NCBI GenBank assembly: GCA_021203805.1
Contig: JAJQAM010000046.1
Coordinates: forward strand, 13,881-77,880
Length of the DNA stretch: 64,000 bases
Direction: 5' to 3'
From: Coprobacillus sp.
GTDB lineage: Bacteria > Bacillota_I > Bacilli_A > RFN20 > CAG-826
Position numbers and translations under genes: made by a program. Numbering within the stretch: the first letter of the stretch is position 1; each line of letters opens with the position of its first letter. A model generated the notes under the pieces. The model ran no database searches. It saw only the letters and a list, made by a program, of their open reading frames with translations, and was not told the origin of the DNA. Shown piece by piece: positions 35,405-44,916 of the stretch.

Positions 35405-36922
35405 ATGCCGATGGATATTAAACCAAATGAAATAAGCGCTCTTATTAAAGAGAAGATTAAAAACTATGACCACAAGGTTGAAAATGCTGATGTGGGCACA
35501 GTTATTTCAGTAGGTGATGGAATCGCTCTTATATATGGCCTAGAAAAAGCCATGCTTGGAGAGCTTCTTATCTTTCCTCATGGAGTCAGCGGAATGGTCA
35601 TGAACCTTGAGCCTGATCATGTCGGAGCGGTCCTTCTTGGAGACGCCGATAAGATTAAGGAAGGCGATATCGTTAAAAAGAGTAATGCAGTGATGGAGGT
35701 TCCCGTTGGGGACGCTCTTCTCGGAAGAGTGGTCAATGCTCTCTGCGAGCCAATTGACGGCCTAGGCCCTATTAAAACTAAAAGTACCCGCCCCATTGAA
35801 GTCATTGCCCCAGGAGTTATTAAGCGTAAATCAGTCGATACCCCTTTAATGACCGGTATTAAAGCGATTGACGCGGTCACTCCCATTGGTAGAGGACAGC
35901 GTGAGCTTATTATCGGAGATAGACAAACCGGTAAGACCGCAATAGCGATTGATACAATTATCAATCAAAAAGGAACAGGCGTACTCTGCATTTATGTCGC
36001 TATTGGCCAAAAGAACTCCACGGTTGCTCAAATTGTGGATAAACTCAGGCAGCACGGAGCTCTTGACTATACAGTCGTGGTTAGCGCTTCCGCGAGTGAA
36101 TCCGCTCCAATGCAGTATATTGCTCCTTATGCCGGCTGCGCTGTGGCTGAGGAATGGCTCTATCAAGGTAAGGACGTCTTAATCGTCTATGACGATTTAA
36201 GTAAACACGCTGTAGCGTACCGCGCTCTCTCGCTTCTTCTTAAGCGTAGCCCTGGAAGAGAAGCTTATCCTGGTGATATCTTCTATCTCCACTCAAGACT
36301 CCTTGAAAGAGCGTGTAAGCTTAATGAAGCAAACGGCGGCGGCTCTATTACCGCTCTCCCAATCGTTGAAACTCAGGCGGGAGATATCTCCGCTTATATT
36401 CCAACTAATGTTATCTCAATTACCGATGGACAAATCTTTCTTATAACCGACCTATTTAACGCCGGTCAAAGACCAGCGATTGACGTTGGACTTTCCGTCT
36501 CCCGTGTGGGAGGCGCGGCCCAGTATAAAGCCATGAAACAGGTCAGTGGTTCTCTTAAGATTGATCTCGCTTCCTATAACGAGATGAAGTCCTTCTCTCA
36601 GTTTGGCTCGGACCTAGATGCCTCCACTGTTAAGATTATTAAGCACGGCGAGGTACTTGAGGAGATCCTTAAGCAAGGCCAGTATAAGCCCTGTACATTT
36701 GATAGAGAAATCTTTGAGCTCTTTATAGGAAAGAATGGATATCTTGATAACTGCCCTATTAGTGACGTCAGTCACACTATAAGTGACGCTTATGTCTACG
36801 TCACTAATAACCATAAAGAGATACTCGATGCGATTAACACTGAAAAGGCTTTATCAGAGGAAACAGAAAGAGAACTAAGAGAGGCAATTGAAGCCTATTT
36901 AAGCCTATATGGAAAAGAGTAA
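35405..36922 (+). CDS. atpA: ATP synthase subunit alpha
   Basis: F1 non-catalytic nucleotide-binding subunit. Walker A is GDRQTGKTA (~residues 171-179); [17 protein letters not shown] and the signature [17 protein letters not shown] are intact, including the conserved Arg finger region. 505 residues. The Shine-Dalgarno GGGGAGG precedes the ATG; the stop is two bases before atpG. Confidence 0.98.
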   Translation: MPMDIKPNEISALIKEKIKNYDHKVENADVGTVISVGDGIALIYGLEKAMLGELLIFPHGVSGMVMNLEPDHVGAVLLGDADKIKEGDIVKKSNAVMEVPVGDALLGRVVNALCEPIDGLGPIKTKSTRPIEVIAPGVIKRKSVDTPLMTGIKAIDAVTPIGRGQRELIIGDRQTGKTAIAIDTIINQKGTGVLCIYVAIGQKNSTVAQIVDKLRQHGALDYTVVVSASASESAPMQYIAPYAGCAVAEEWLYQGKDVLIVYDDLSKHAVAYRALSLLLKRSPGREAYPGDIFYLHSRLLERACKLNEANGGGSITALPIVETQAGDISAYIPTNVISITDGQIFLITDLFNAGQRPAIDVGLSVSRVGGAAQYKAMKQVSGSLKIDLASYNEMKSFSQFGSDLDASTVKIIKHGEVLEEILKQGQYKPCTFDREIFELFIGKNGYLDNCPISDVSHTISDAYVYVTNNHKEILDAINTEKALSEETERELREAIEAYLSLYGKE

Positions 36923-36924
36923 TT

Positions 36925-37764
36925 ATGGCCCAGCAACTTATCGCTATTAAATCACGTATTAAATCGGTCTCAAGTGTTTTAAAGATCACTAAGGCGATGG
37001 GACTAGTCTCCACTGTAAAAGTAAATCGATGGAAAAATAGAATGCTCTCAAATAGAGACTATATCGATGAACTTGAAGAGATGGCCTCTTCCCTTCTCTC
37101 TAGCTGTAACGTTAAAGACACTCCCTTTGTGGTAACTAATAGTGAGGCTAAAGGCAATCTCTATCTACTTATTACTTCCTCACTCGGTTTATGCGGCTCC
37201 TATAACACTAACCTCTTTAAGTTTGTAGAGGAGATCGTCACTAGTGACGATACCCTTATGGTGATTGGTAAAAAAGGCCTTGCTCACTATGAGAATAGTG
37301 ACCTTCATATTAACACTGACTTTAGTGAATACTCATCCTTTCAAAACGATGATGACGTCAGAAAGATTGGAGATTATCTAGTAAACGCTTATTTAAATCA
37401 CGAGTATAAAGAGATTCATATTATCTACACTCATTATAAAAATTCGATAACTTTTTCTCCTATGGATTTCACTCTTCTCCCACTTCACTCGGAGCAGAGT
37501 GAAGATAGTAAATACATCATCTATGAACCGGATAAGAAAGCTATTATTGATAAACTTATTCCGATGTATTTATCAAGTACGGTTCACACTAAACTCCTCG
37601 AGGCGGAGCTTAGTGAAAATGCCTCCCGCTCCCAAGCGATGGATAATGCCTCAGATAACGCTAACGATATTCTTAGCGACTTATCCCTTGAATATAATAA
37701 AGCCCGTCAGGGTAAGATAACGGAAGAAATAACTGAAATTGTCGCGGCAAGCCGTGATAGATAA
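36925..37764 (+). CDS. atpG: ATP synthase subunit gamma
   Basis: Central rotor shaft. The N-terminal helix (IKSRIKSVSSVLKITKAMGLVSTVK) and the C-terminal helix (AMDNASDNANDILSDLSLEYNKARQGKITEEITEIVAAS, seen across the last 45 residues) are the conserved coiled coil. 279 residues. Lies between atpA and atpD as usual. Confidence 0.97.
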   Translation: MAQQLIAIKSRIKSVSSVLKITKAMGLVSTVKVNRWKNRMLSNRDYIDELEEMASSLLSSCNVKDTPFVVTNSEAKGNLYLLITSSLGLCGSYNTNLFKFVEEIVTSDDTLMVIGKKGLAHYENSDLHINTDFSEYSSFQNDDDVRKIGDYLVNAYLNHEYKEIHIIYTHYKNSITFSPMDFTLLPLHSEQSEDSKYIIYEPDKKAIIDKLIPMYLSSTVHTKLLEAELSENASRSQAMDNASDNANDILSDLSLEYNKARQGKITEEITEIVAASRDR

Positions 37765-37778
37765 GGAGGAGCATATAG

Positions 37779-39190
<1,412 letters not shown>

Positions 39191-39191
<1 letters not shown>

Positions 39192-39607
39192 TGCCAGTCT
39201 TAAATGTTGAAATCTATACACCCACTAAAAAGTATCTCACGATGGATGCTAGTTTAGTCAGTGTTCAAAGCGATAATTATCGCCTCGGTATTCTCCCGGA
39301 GCACGCGGAGATGATTTCAACAGTGGCGATTAGCGAGCTTGACCTTAAGGACGGCGAGAATACTTACCGCTTTGCCGTAGGCAAAGGAGTCCTTCATGTA
39401 AAGAAGGACAAAGTGACTATTCTCGTAGATTCAATAGAGAGCGATAAAGAAATAGATGTTAGTAGAGCGCTCCTAGCTAGAGAACGAGCTCTTCATCATC
39501 TTAGTAAAAAAGATCCAACAGTGGATCTTGATAGAGCGCAGCAAGCTCTTGATAGAGCCCTTAACCGCTTAAAAGTTGCTAATTATACAATCCCACAAAA
39601 TCAGTAA
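39191..39607 (+). CDS. atpC: ATP synthase subunit epsilon
   Basis: F1 subunit that couples rotor and catalysis and can inhibit ATP hydrolysis. An N-terminal beta-sandwich (NVEIYTPTKKYLTMDASLVSVQ, LGILPEHAEMIS) and a two-helix C-terminal domain (RALLARERALHHL...RAQQALDRALNRLKV). 138 residues. The 3' end overlaps the convergent lipoprotein gene by 29 bases. Confidence 0.95.
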
Positions 39608-40367
39608 TCGTGGATTTTGTAAGATCATAACTTGCCTTGGTTATAGTAAGATTCTCGACGTAATAAAGAGAATCTTTTTCTATATCCACTCCCATACTAA
39701 CAAGATTTTGCTCTAAACTATTTTCAATTTGGTTTAGGTTAATGAAAAGCGTTGGAGTGCTTTTACTCTTAACTTCATTATAAACCGAGTTATAAATATT
39801 AAGGGATTCAGAGCTAGCGCCGTCATAAACAAGCATCATATATGAATCAAAGTCGCTATTAAACTGCTCAAACGAAGACGATAAGGATAAGGTATAAAGC
39901 GAGGCAAATTCAAAGTAATATCTCAAAGTGGACTTTAACCTACCATTATTATAGAATCGTGATGGGTCAATAGCTGTTATTAGCTCTCCATTTTGGATGA
40001 TACGAAACTGGGGAGTAACCGCCTCTTCATTTAGCACTCCTGGTATCTGACTTGACACAGAGTAATATTCAGTTGAGGTTTCAACCTCCCACATATAAAC
40101 CGTGTTATGATACTTCTCGCTCTCCATCACTTCTTTGAAGGTTTCATCGGCGTCGAGGCAGTGAGAGCAGTAGTCGGAGTGGACAAAAAGGAAAAACTCC
40201 ATCTCTGAATTTACCATTGAGATTAGTGTTTCTCCGCTGACACTGACATAATTAACTCCGTTATCTATGTCATAGTTATATAAATCGATATATTTTTCGC
40301 TATTACATGAAGAGAGAGCTAGCGGTAAGACCGCCATTAAAGAAATGAGTGCTTTTTTAGTTCGCAT
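39579..40367 (-). CDS. Thioredoxin-like lipoprotein (CxxC)
   Basis: 262 residues. A signal peptide with lipobox LALSSC (Cys ~20) predicts attachment to the outer face of the membrane. A thioredoxin-like domain has FFLFVHSDYCSHCLDADETF with active site C-S-H-C and a likely cis-Pro at VTPQFRIIQNGE. The C-terminal ~110 residues match nothing I recognise. A role in extracytoplasmic thiol-disulfide exchange is inferred. The tail overlaps atpC. Confidence 0.75.
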   Translation of the reverse strand: MRTKKALISLMAVLPLALSSCNSEKYIDLYNYDIDNGVNYVSVSGETLISMVNSEMEFFLFVHSDYCSHCLDADETFKEVMESEKYHNTVYMWEVETSTEYYSVSSQIPGVLNEEAVTPQFRIIQNGELITAIDPSRFYNNGRLKSTLRYYFEFASLYTLSLSSSFEQFNSDFDSYMMLVYDGASSESLNIYNSVYNEVKSKSTPTLFINLNQIENSLEQNLVSMGVDIEKDSLYYVENLTITKASYDLTKSTITDFVGLYN

Positions 40368-40373
40368 ATGTTT

Positions 40374-40379
40374 ATAATA
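40374..40379 (-). promoter_or_regulatory. -10 giving a leaderless start at 40367
   Basis: On the minus strand TATTAT lies 6 bases before the ATG at 40367 (TATATT, 8 bases away, is an alternative). No Shine-Dalgarno. Confidence 0.5.
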
Positions 40380-40438
40380 TACTTGTCTTTTAAAATTGTT
40401 AATAAATTTTAAATCCTCAAAAAAAGGAGAAAAATATT

Positions 40439-41002
40439 ATGAATCCATGGCATGATGTTAACCCCTCAAGAGTCAGTGAAGATCAGTTTGTGACCTGTAT
40501 TGAAATCTCTAAGGGAAGCAAAGCAAAATATGAAGTTGATAAGGAGACAGGTCTACTCGTTCTTGATAGAATTCTCTTTACTTCGTCAATTTACCCTCAA
40601 AACTATGGCTTTATCCCGCTTTCTTATGGAGAAGACTATGATCCACTTGATGTCCTTCTTCTTTCAAGTGAGCCAATCTTACCCTTATCTTTAGTGGAGT
40701 CTCGTCCTATTGGAGTTCTTAACATGGTGGACCAAGGGCTAAGAGATACGAAGATTATTGCAGTGGCAACCTCTGACCCCTTCTATAACATCTATAACGA
40801 TCTAAGCGAGCTCCCCTCTCACATTATGGATGAGATAAAGCATTTCTTTACCGTCTATAAAGAGCTTGAAGGTAAACCCACTGCTATCGAGCAGTCCTTT
40901 GGAGCGACCGAAGCAAAAAAGATTATAGCGAACGCTTTAAAGAGCTATAAAAAGAATATTCAGCCAGTCATTAAAGCCGAGAGAAAAGCTCGAGGATATT
41001 AA
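40439..41002 (+). CDS. ppa: Inorganic pyrophosphatase, family I
   Basis: Soluble Mg-dependent pyrophosphatase. IEISKGSKAKYEVDKETG, YPQNYGFIPLSYGEDYDPLDVLLL (metal-binding Asp residues) and LNMVDQGLRDTKIIAV (D-x-G-x-x-D-x-K) are the family landmarks. 187 residues. AAAAAGGAG Shine-Dalgarno. The stop overlaps the trmL start by one base. Confidence 0.94.
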   Translation: MNPWHDVNPSRVSEDQFVTCIEISKGSKAKYEVDKETGLLVLDRILFTSSIYPQNYGFIPLSYGEDYDPLDVLLLSSEPILPLSLVESRPIGVLNMVDQGLRDTKIIAVATSDPFYNIYNDLSELPSHIMDEIKHFFTVYKELEGKPTAIEQSFGATEAKKIIANALKSYKKNIQPVIKAERKARGY

Positions 41003-41526
41003 TGATTCATATCGTCTTATATAGACCTGAGAAGCCCCTTAATACCGGCAATATAATGAGAACTTGTAGTGCCTCAAGTAGTGAGCTTCACATTATTGGT
41101 CCCCTCTCCTTCTCCCTTGATGAGAAGGATATTAAAAGAGCGGGACTCGATTATATAACTAGTCTTAATTATCATTACTATGATAATTATGATGAGTTTA
41201 TTAAAGAAAATCCTAATATAAACCTATACTATGTCACCCGCTACTCAAATAAGGTGTATTCTGAGTTTGACTATTCTAAAAAAGACATTGACTACTGATT
41301 TATGTTTGGTAGGGAGTCCACCGGAATCCCTCATGATATATTACGAGCGCATAAAGATAGATTAATTCGTATCCCCATGAAGATGGATGCCCGCTCCCTT
41401 AATCTATCTAACTGTGTCGCTATTGTGCTCTATGAGGCCCTTAGACAGCAAGAATTTAATGATCTATCCACTCATGAAGCCATTAAGGGAGAAGATTTCT
41501 TAGAAAGGGAAAATAGTGAAAAGTAA
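41002..41526 (+). pseudogene. trmL: tRNA (cytidine/uridine-34 2'-O)-methyltransferase, interrupted by an in-frame TGA
   Basis: SPOUT-family TrmL methylates the wobble ribose of some tRNA-Leu species. Codons 1-98 encode the first half (IVLYRPEKPLNTGNIMRTC, RAGLDYI). TGA at 41296-41298 is codon 99. The same frame resumes as F-M-F-GRESTGIPHDILR (SAM-binding motif) and RSLNLSNCVAIVLYEALRQQ to a TAA at 41524. In homologues the TGA site is usually an aromatic or Leu residue (DYFFVFGRE-like). Both halves are otherwise well preserved, so this is a recent nonsense change or a sequence error. The 3' part could start at ATG 41302, but no Shine-Dalgarno is seen. Confidence 0.85.
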
Positions 41527-41986
41527 AGCGCTTCTATCTAGTTTACTTCTTATTCCATGCCTTTTTTCTTGTGTCGATCCAGATATTAAGGTTCCTTTTC
41601 CCCGTGCCGATGAAGGGCAGCTTATCGAGATTAGCTGCGAAGAGCTTCACACTAAAACCGTTGTTAATTATGAAACTCTTGTTGTTTTAATTGGTAGTAG
41701 TGACTGCGCAGAATGTAATGATGCACACGAAACCGTAGAGGCGTATGCTCAAATTGAGTCCATAATCATCTATTATATCGATATGATAAATGCTACTGAA
41801 TCCGACTGGATTTATCTCGTAAATGCGACTACTCATGATAATGAGGATACCGATTACTACGCTTGGCCTAACTATGGGGAAGAAGCGTATTATCCAACGA
41901 TGTATATCTTTTATACTGGATATGTTATTAACGAGGCTCAAACCGATTTTGTTGATTTTCTCGTTAGGCACCTTGATTTTTATTAA
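41516..41986 (+). CDS. Small thioredoxin-like lipoprotein (CxxC)
   Basis: 156 residues starting with GTG at 41516, overlapping the trmL end, after a GAAAGGGA Shine-Dalgarno. Signal peptide with lipobox CLFSC (Cys ~19). LVVLIGSSDCAECNDAHETV carries C-A-E-C in thioredoxin position, and EAYYPTMYIFYTG is the cis-Pro strand. A paralogue in architecture of the minus-strand lipoprotein at 39579. An extracytoplasmic redox role is inferred. Confidence 0.72.
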   Translation: MKSKALLSSLLLIPCLFSCVDPDIKVPFPRADEGQLIEISCEELHTKTVVNYETLVVLIGSSDCAECNDAHETVEAYAQIESIIIYYIDMINATESDWIYLVNATTHDNEDTDYYAWPNYGEEAYYPTMYIFYTGYVINEAQTDFVDFLVRHLDFY

Positions 41987-41995
41987 GTAATTGGC

Positions 41996-43378
41996 CTAAC
42001 TTTTTATATAAGGTTTCATATTATTTAGAAGAAGCTTAGTTTCTTCTTTTATTTTATTTACGTGATATTTCTTATAGCTTTTCATTATGACTAAGCCTTC
42101 TCTATCTCCCTTTTTAGTGTCTTTTACTTGGCAGTAGTGGACCGAGCCGCTTTCCTGTCCCGAGAGGACTATTGAGATTGATGCGGCCTCCTTTAATAGA
42201 TCATCATTTAGCTCACTTGAGCACACGATAACATGGCTTCCAGAGTAGCCTGCGATATGGACAAATGTATAATTTTTTTGAGCAAATTTGAAGGTTAAAT
42301 AATTATTTTGGGCGCTATTCTTTCCAAAGGCAATTTTCACTCCATTATATTCGACGTAATAGAATAGCGGCCTTCTCTTTTTAACGTCTTTCCTAACGCC
42401 TTTAATTTGGAAATGGAGCTGACTTGCGATGTCGATATATTCTTCATTAGTGTAGTATGGAAATAGGTTTATTATATTTTGATAACTCTCTAATTCCGCG
42501 TTTAATCTTTCAATTTCCGAGGCAAAAACAAACTGCTCATTTTGAAGTTTATGGTATTTTTTATAGAGCTTATTAGCATTTTCAATTGGGCTAAGAAGAC
42601 TATCATATAGGTCCTTATTCTCCTCTATTATTTTATTTAGCTCTTCGGTTTCGCTCTGGTATGTGAGGATGAGATCCGCTAGGTCTTTATATCTAAGCGA
42701 GCTTTCTTTATCATTAATTCTCTCCTCCATGAGCTTTTTGGTTTTCTCATCTGTTTTAATACGGCTCTTCACATAGTTATATAGCGGAGAGTATATGCTT
42801 TTATGTCTTCTTGATAGAGCGGCGTTATATCTACTTATCCCTTCTTTTAGATACTCCTCTAAGTCATCATCCCTATCTGGCACTACGGAATTTTGTGGGA
42901 AGTCGTATTTCTGATTTACTACGATTGGATGGGAAGTTAATTCATCTCTATAATGGATTGCCTTTATTACCTGGTAGTCTGAATTTACTAAGATGATATT
43001 GCTCTTAAGAGGGATGAGCTCAATTATTAAATGTCTCTCTTCTTTATTAAAGAGATCGTCGACATGCACTAAATCTATTTCAAGGATTCGATCGTTTTTA
43101 ATAGAGTGAATATCGCTGACGTAAGAGTCTCTCACCTCTTTTCTTAGCCATTCATTATCCTTATTTTCAATTGTAGGGACGGAAGCGGTTTCCTCTATAA
43201 AGGATATGGCGGGATCATTATTAAAGAGAGAAACGAAAAGTTTTTCCTTTCTATTTTTTGAGAAAATAAAGAGAAAATCGCATGGAGAAACAAGAGAAAT
43301 ATTCTCAATATATGAGTTTTGATAGGAGTTTTGCGCTTCTATTGCAATTTTTTCAATTAAATTTGCACTTATCTTCAT
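41996..43378 (-). CDS. rqcH: RqcH/NFACT family protein (ribosome quality control)
   Basis: NFACT proteins bind obstructed 50S subunits and add C-terminal alanine tails. NFACT-N features: FIFSKNRKEKLFVSL, then KNDRILEIDL, which contains the D-R pair of the family; a central coiled coil (~230-310); and the NFACT-R domain with FVHIAGYSGSHVIVC. At ~460 residues it is shorter than B. subtilis RqcH (~570) and quite divergent. I use ATG 43378, which sits 6 bases after TATACT, rather than the TTG at 43396 upstream of that element. Confidence 0.84.
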   Translation of the reverse strand: MKISANLIEKIAIEAQNSYQNSYIENISLVSPCDFLFIFSKNRKEKLFVSLFNNDPAISFIEETASVPTIENKDNEWLRKEVRDSYVSDIHSIKNDRILEIDLVHVDDLFNKEERHLIIELIPLKSNIILVNSDYQVIKAIHYRDELTSHPIVVNQKYDFPQNSVVPDRDDDLEEYLKEGISRYNAALSRRHKSIYSPLYNYVKSRIKTDEKTKKLMEERINDKESSLRYKDLADLILTYQSETEELNKIIEENKDLYDSLLSPIENANKLYKKYHKLQNEQFVFASEIERLNAELESYQNIINLFPYYTNEEYIDIASQLHFQIKGVRKDVKKRRPLFYYVEYNGVKIAFGKNSAQNNYLTFKFAQKNYTFVHIAGYSGSHVIVCSSELNDDLLKEAASISIVLSGQESGSVHYCQVKDTKKGDREGLVIMKSYKKYHVNKIKEETKLLLNNMKPYIKS

Positions 43379-43384
43379 ATTTTT

Positions 43385-43390
43385 AGTATA
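43385..43390 (-). promoter_or_regulatory. -10 giving a leaderless start of rqcH
   Basis: On the minus strand TATACT lies 6 bases before the ATG at 43378. It is divergent from the gmk promoter within 75 bases. Confidence 0.55.
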
Positions 43391-43413
43391 TCCCAATCCT
43401 TTTTAATATTTAA

Positions 43414-43443
43414 TTGAAAAGAGCTATCCTACTTCTTTATAAT
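43414..43443 (+). promoter_or_regulatory. SigA promoter giving a near-leaderless gmk mRNA
   Basis: TTGAAA, 18-base spacer, TATAAT. The -10 ends 9 bases before the ATG at 43453. The TTG at 43414, which could be read as a start codon, is the -35 element itself. Confidence 0.8.
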
Positions 43444-43452
43444 ATACATTAC

Positions 43453-44061
43453 ATGGAGAATAAAGGTTTACTAATAATTCTAAGTGGTCCTTCGGGAGTG
43501 GGGAAAGGGACAGTCCGTAAACACATCATGGCTGACCGCTCTCTCAACCTCAAATATTCTATCTCGATGACCACCCGTGAGCCTCGTCCTAAAGAGAAGG
43601 ATGGAAGAGATTACTTTTTCGTGACCGATGAGGTCTTCGAACAAAATATCAAAGATGGAAATTTTCTCGAATGGGCCGAATTTGTTGGCCATAAATATGG
43701 CACTCCAAGAGACAAGGTTGAAGAGCTAAGAAATAGCGGCTATAACGTTTTCCTTGAGATTGAAACAAGCGGCGCCGCTCAGGTCATTAAGGCCGTTGGA
43801 GATGATCCTGGATTAGTAACTATCTTCCTCATGCCTCCATCTATTGAAGCCCTTGAAGCGAGAATTCGAAATAGGAAGTGGGAAAAAGAGGAAGTCATCC
43901 AATCCCGACTCGCTAAAGGAAGAGTGGAAATTGAAAGTGCTGATCTCTATCAATATACAGTTCTAAACGATTATGTTCAGCGAAGCGCTTGGGAAATAAG
44001 ACATATCATTAGAACCCGAATGGCTGAATTAAATGGAGATGAAAAACCTATAGTTGAATAA
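43453..44061 (+). CDS. gmk: Guanylate kinase
   Basis: Phosphorylates GMP to GDP. The P-loop LIILSGPSGVGKGT begins ~5 residues from the ATG at 43453; the GMP-binding YSISMTTREPRPKEKDGRDYFFV and FLEWAEFVGHKYGTP are intact, as is RIRNRKWE. 203 residues from this start is the usual length; the upstream TTG would put the promoter inside the gene. Confidence 0.95.
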   Translation: MENKGLLIILSGPSGVGKGTVRKHIMADRSLNLKYSISMTTREPRPKEKDGRDYFFVTDEVFEQNIKDGNFLEWAEFVGHKYGTPRDKVEELRNSGYNVFLEIETSGAAQVIKAVGDDPGLVTIFLMPPSIEALEARIRNRKWEKEEVIQSRLAKGRVEIESADLYQYTVLNDYVQRSAWEIRHIIRTRMAELNGDEKPIVE

Positions 44062-44062
44062 A

Positions 44063-44096
44063 TAAAAAACCTGCTTACGGCAGGTATTTTTTTTTA
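44063..44096 (+). terminator. Terminator after gmk
   Basis: Stem ACCTGC, loop TTACG, stem GCAGGT, flanked by A-rich and T-rich runs, so it may also act on the minus strand for the zinc-ribbon genes. Confidence 0.85.
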
Positions 44097-44100
44097 TTTT

Positions 44101-44421
44101 TTATGCTGCATTGGAAACGTACCAAAGGATAAGTATGACCCACAGGATGGCCCCTATTATTCCAAGCCATAATCCCGCTCTAGCTAGATTTTTACTCTTC
44201 GGATATTCTTCCTTCTTGCCTAGGCCAATCGCGCTAAAGGTTACTCCGACTAGATTAAAGAAGACAAGCCCAAAGAAAAGACAGCTTATAAGGGAGACGA
44301 CAAAACCAGCAATGGCGAATCCGTTATGCCCCACCTGCATATTTGCTTCTATTTCATAGGAGCAGTGAGGACACACCACTGTGTCTTTTTCAATTTTTTC
44401 GTGACAATTTGGACATTTCAT
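44101..44421 (-). CDS. Zinc-ribbon DUF4190-like membrane protein
   Basis: 106 residues: CPNCHEKIEKDTVVCPHC zinc ribbon, then two membrane helices of a DUF4190-like domain (GFAIAGFVVSLISCLFFGLVFF, LARAGLWLGIIGAILWVILILWYV). Function unknown. It lies 10 bases after its paralogue at 44432 in the same direction. Confidence 0.75.
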   Translation of the reverse strand: MKCPNCHEKIEKDTVVCPHCSYEIEANMQVGHNGFAIAGFVVSLISCLFFGLVFFNLVGVTFSAIGLGKKEEYPKSKNLARAGLWLGIIGAILWVILILWYVSNAA

Positions 44422-44431
44422 ACTTAATTAC

Positions 44432-44812
44432 TCATGCGGCAACAATTAATGCTAGTGCGACTATAAAGACTATAAGCCAAATAGCGAGAGCGACGATTCC
44501 GATGATTACCCCCGCTTTAGCAAGAGTATTGTAATCGCTATATTGATTTCTTCTTCGATAGGCCACTAGGCTAAGGACAAGTCCCACAATTGCGACCACT
44601 AAACCCATAAAGACAATAGCGACTAAAGAAACAATAAAACCCGCTAAACCTAAATAATTTTTAGAACTTTGGCCGTATTTTTTTCTTTCTTCAGGAGTGG
44701 TTTCCCGATAAGTATTTCCCGTTTGACTATCCCTATTAAACTGGGGCTCTCCGCAATAGGGACAAAACTGAGCATCCTCGCTTATCTGTCCGCCGCATTT
44801 CTTACAGTACAT
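44432..44812 (-). CDS. Zinc-ribbon DUF4190-like membrane protein
   Basis: 126 residues with the same plan as its neighbour: CKKCGGQISEDAQFCPYC zinc ribbon, a polar linker, and a DUF4190-like pair of helices (YLGLAGFIVSLVAIVFMGLVV, LAKAGVIIGIVALAIWLIVFIV). AAAGGAGC Shine-Dalgarno. It ends with TGA. Function unknown; tandem duplicates. Confidence 0.75.
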   Translation of the reverse strand: MYCKKCGGQISEDAQFCPYCGEPQFNRDSQTGNTYRETTPEERKKYGQSSKNYLGLAGFIVSLVAIVFMGLVVAIVGLVLSLVAYRRRNQYSDYNTLAKAGVIIGIVALAIWLIVFIVALALIVAA

Positions 44813-44904
44813 TCTTTTTGCTCCTTTATACCCTAGGTATAAGCATATTATAAACTATGAACAAATAAGTCGTGAAATAAATTAAATAAATTAGTGAAAT
44901 AATT

Positions 44905-44910
44905 TATAAT
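44905..44910 (+). promoter_or_regulatory. -10 giving a leaderless priA with GTG start
   Basis: TATAAT lies 6 bases before the GTG at 44917; only TATTTT lies between them. Confidence 0.65.
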
Positions 44911-44916
44911 TATTTT

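Noticed and set aside
35617..36182. Open frames on other strands inside atpA and other long genes
   Set aside because: Shadow frames of strongly coding sequence with no homology or start signals.
41296..41298. TGA read as Trp (Mycoplasma-type code) to explain the trmL stop
   Set aside because: TGA ends other genes in positions where it overlaps the next start codon (13729, 19455, 29913, 56019) and ends 44432 and 47623. TGG is used for Trp throughout. The code is standard.
41296..41298. Selenocysteine or programmed readthrough at the trmL TGA
   Set aside because: No selenoprotein hairpin is evident after the stop and the family does not use Sec at this position.
43414..43452. Longer gmk starting with TTG at 43414
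   Set aside because: The TTG is the -35 of a good SigA promoter, and the extra 13 residues are not typical of guanylate kinases.
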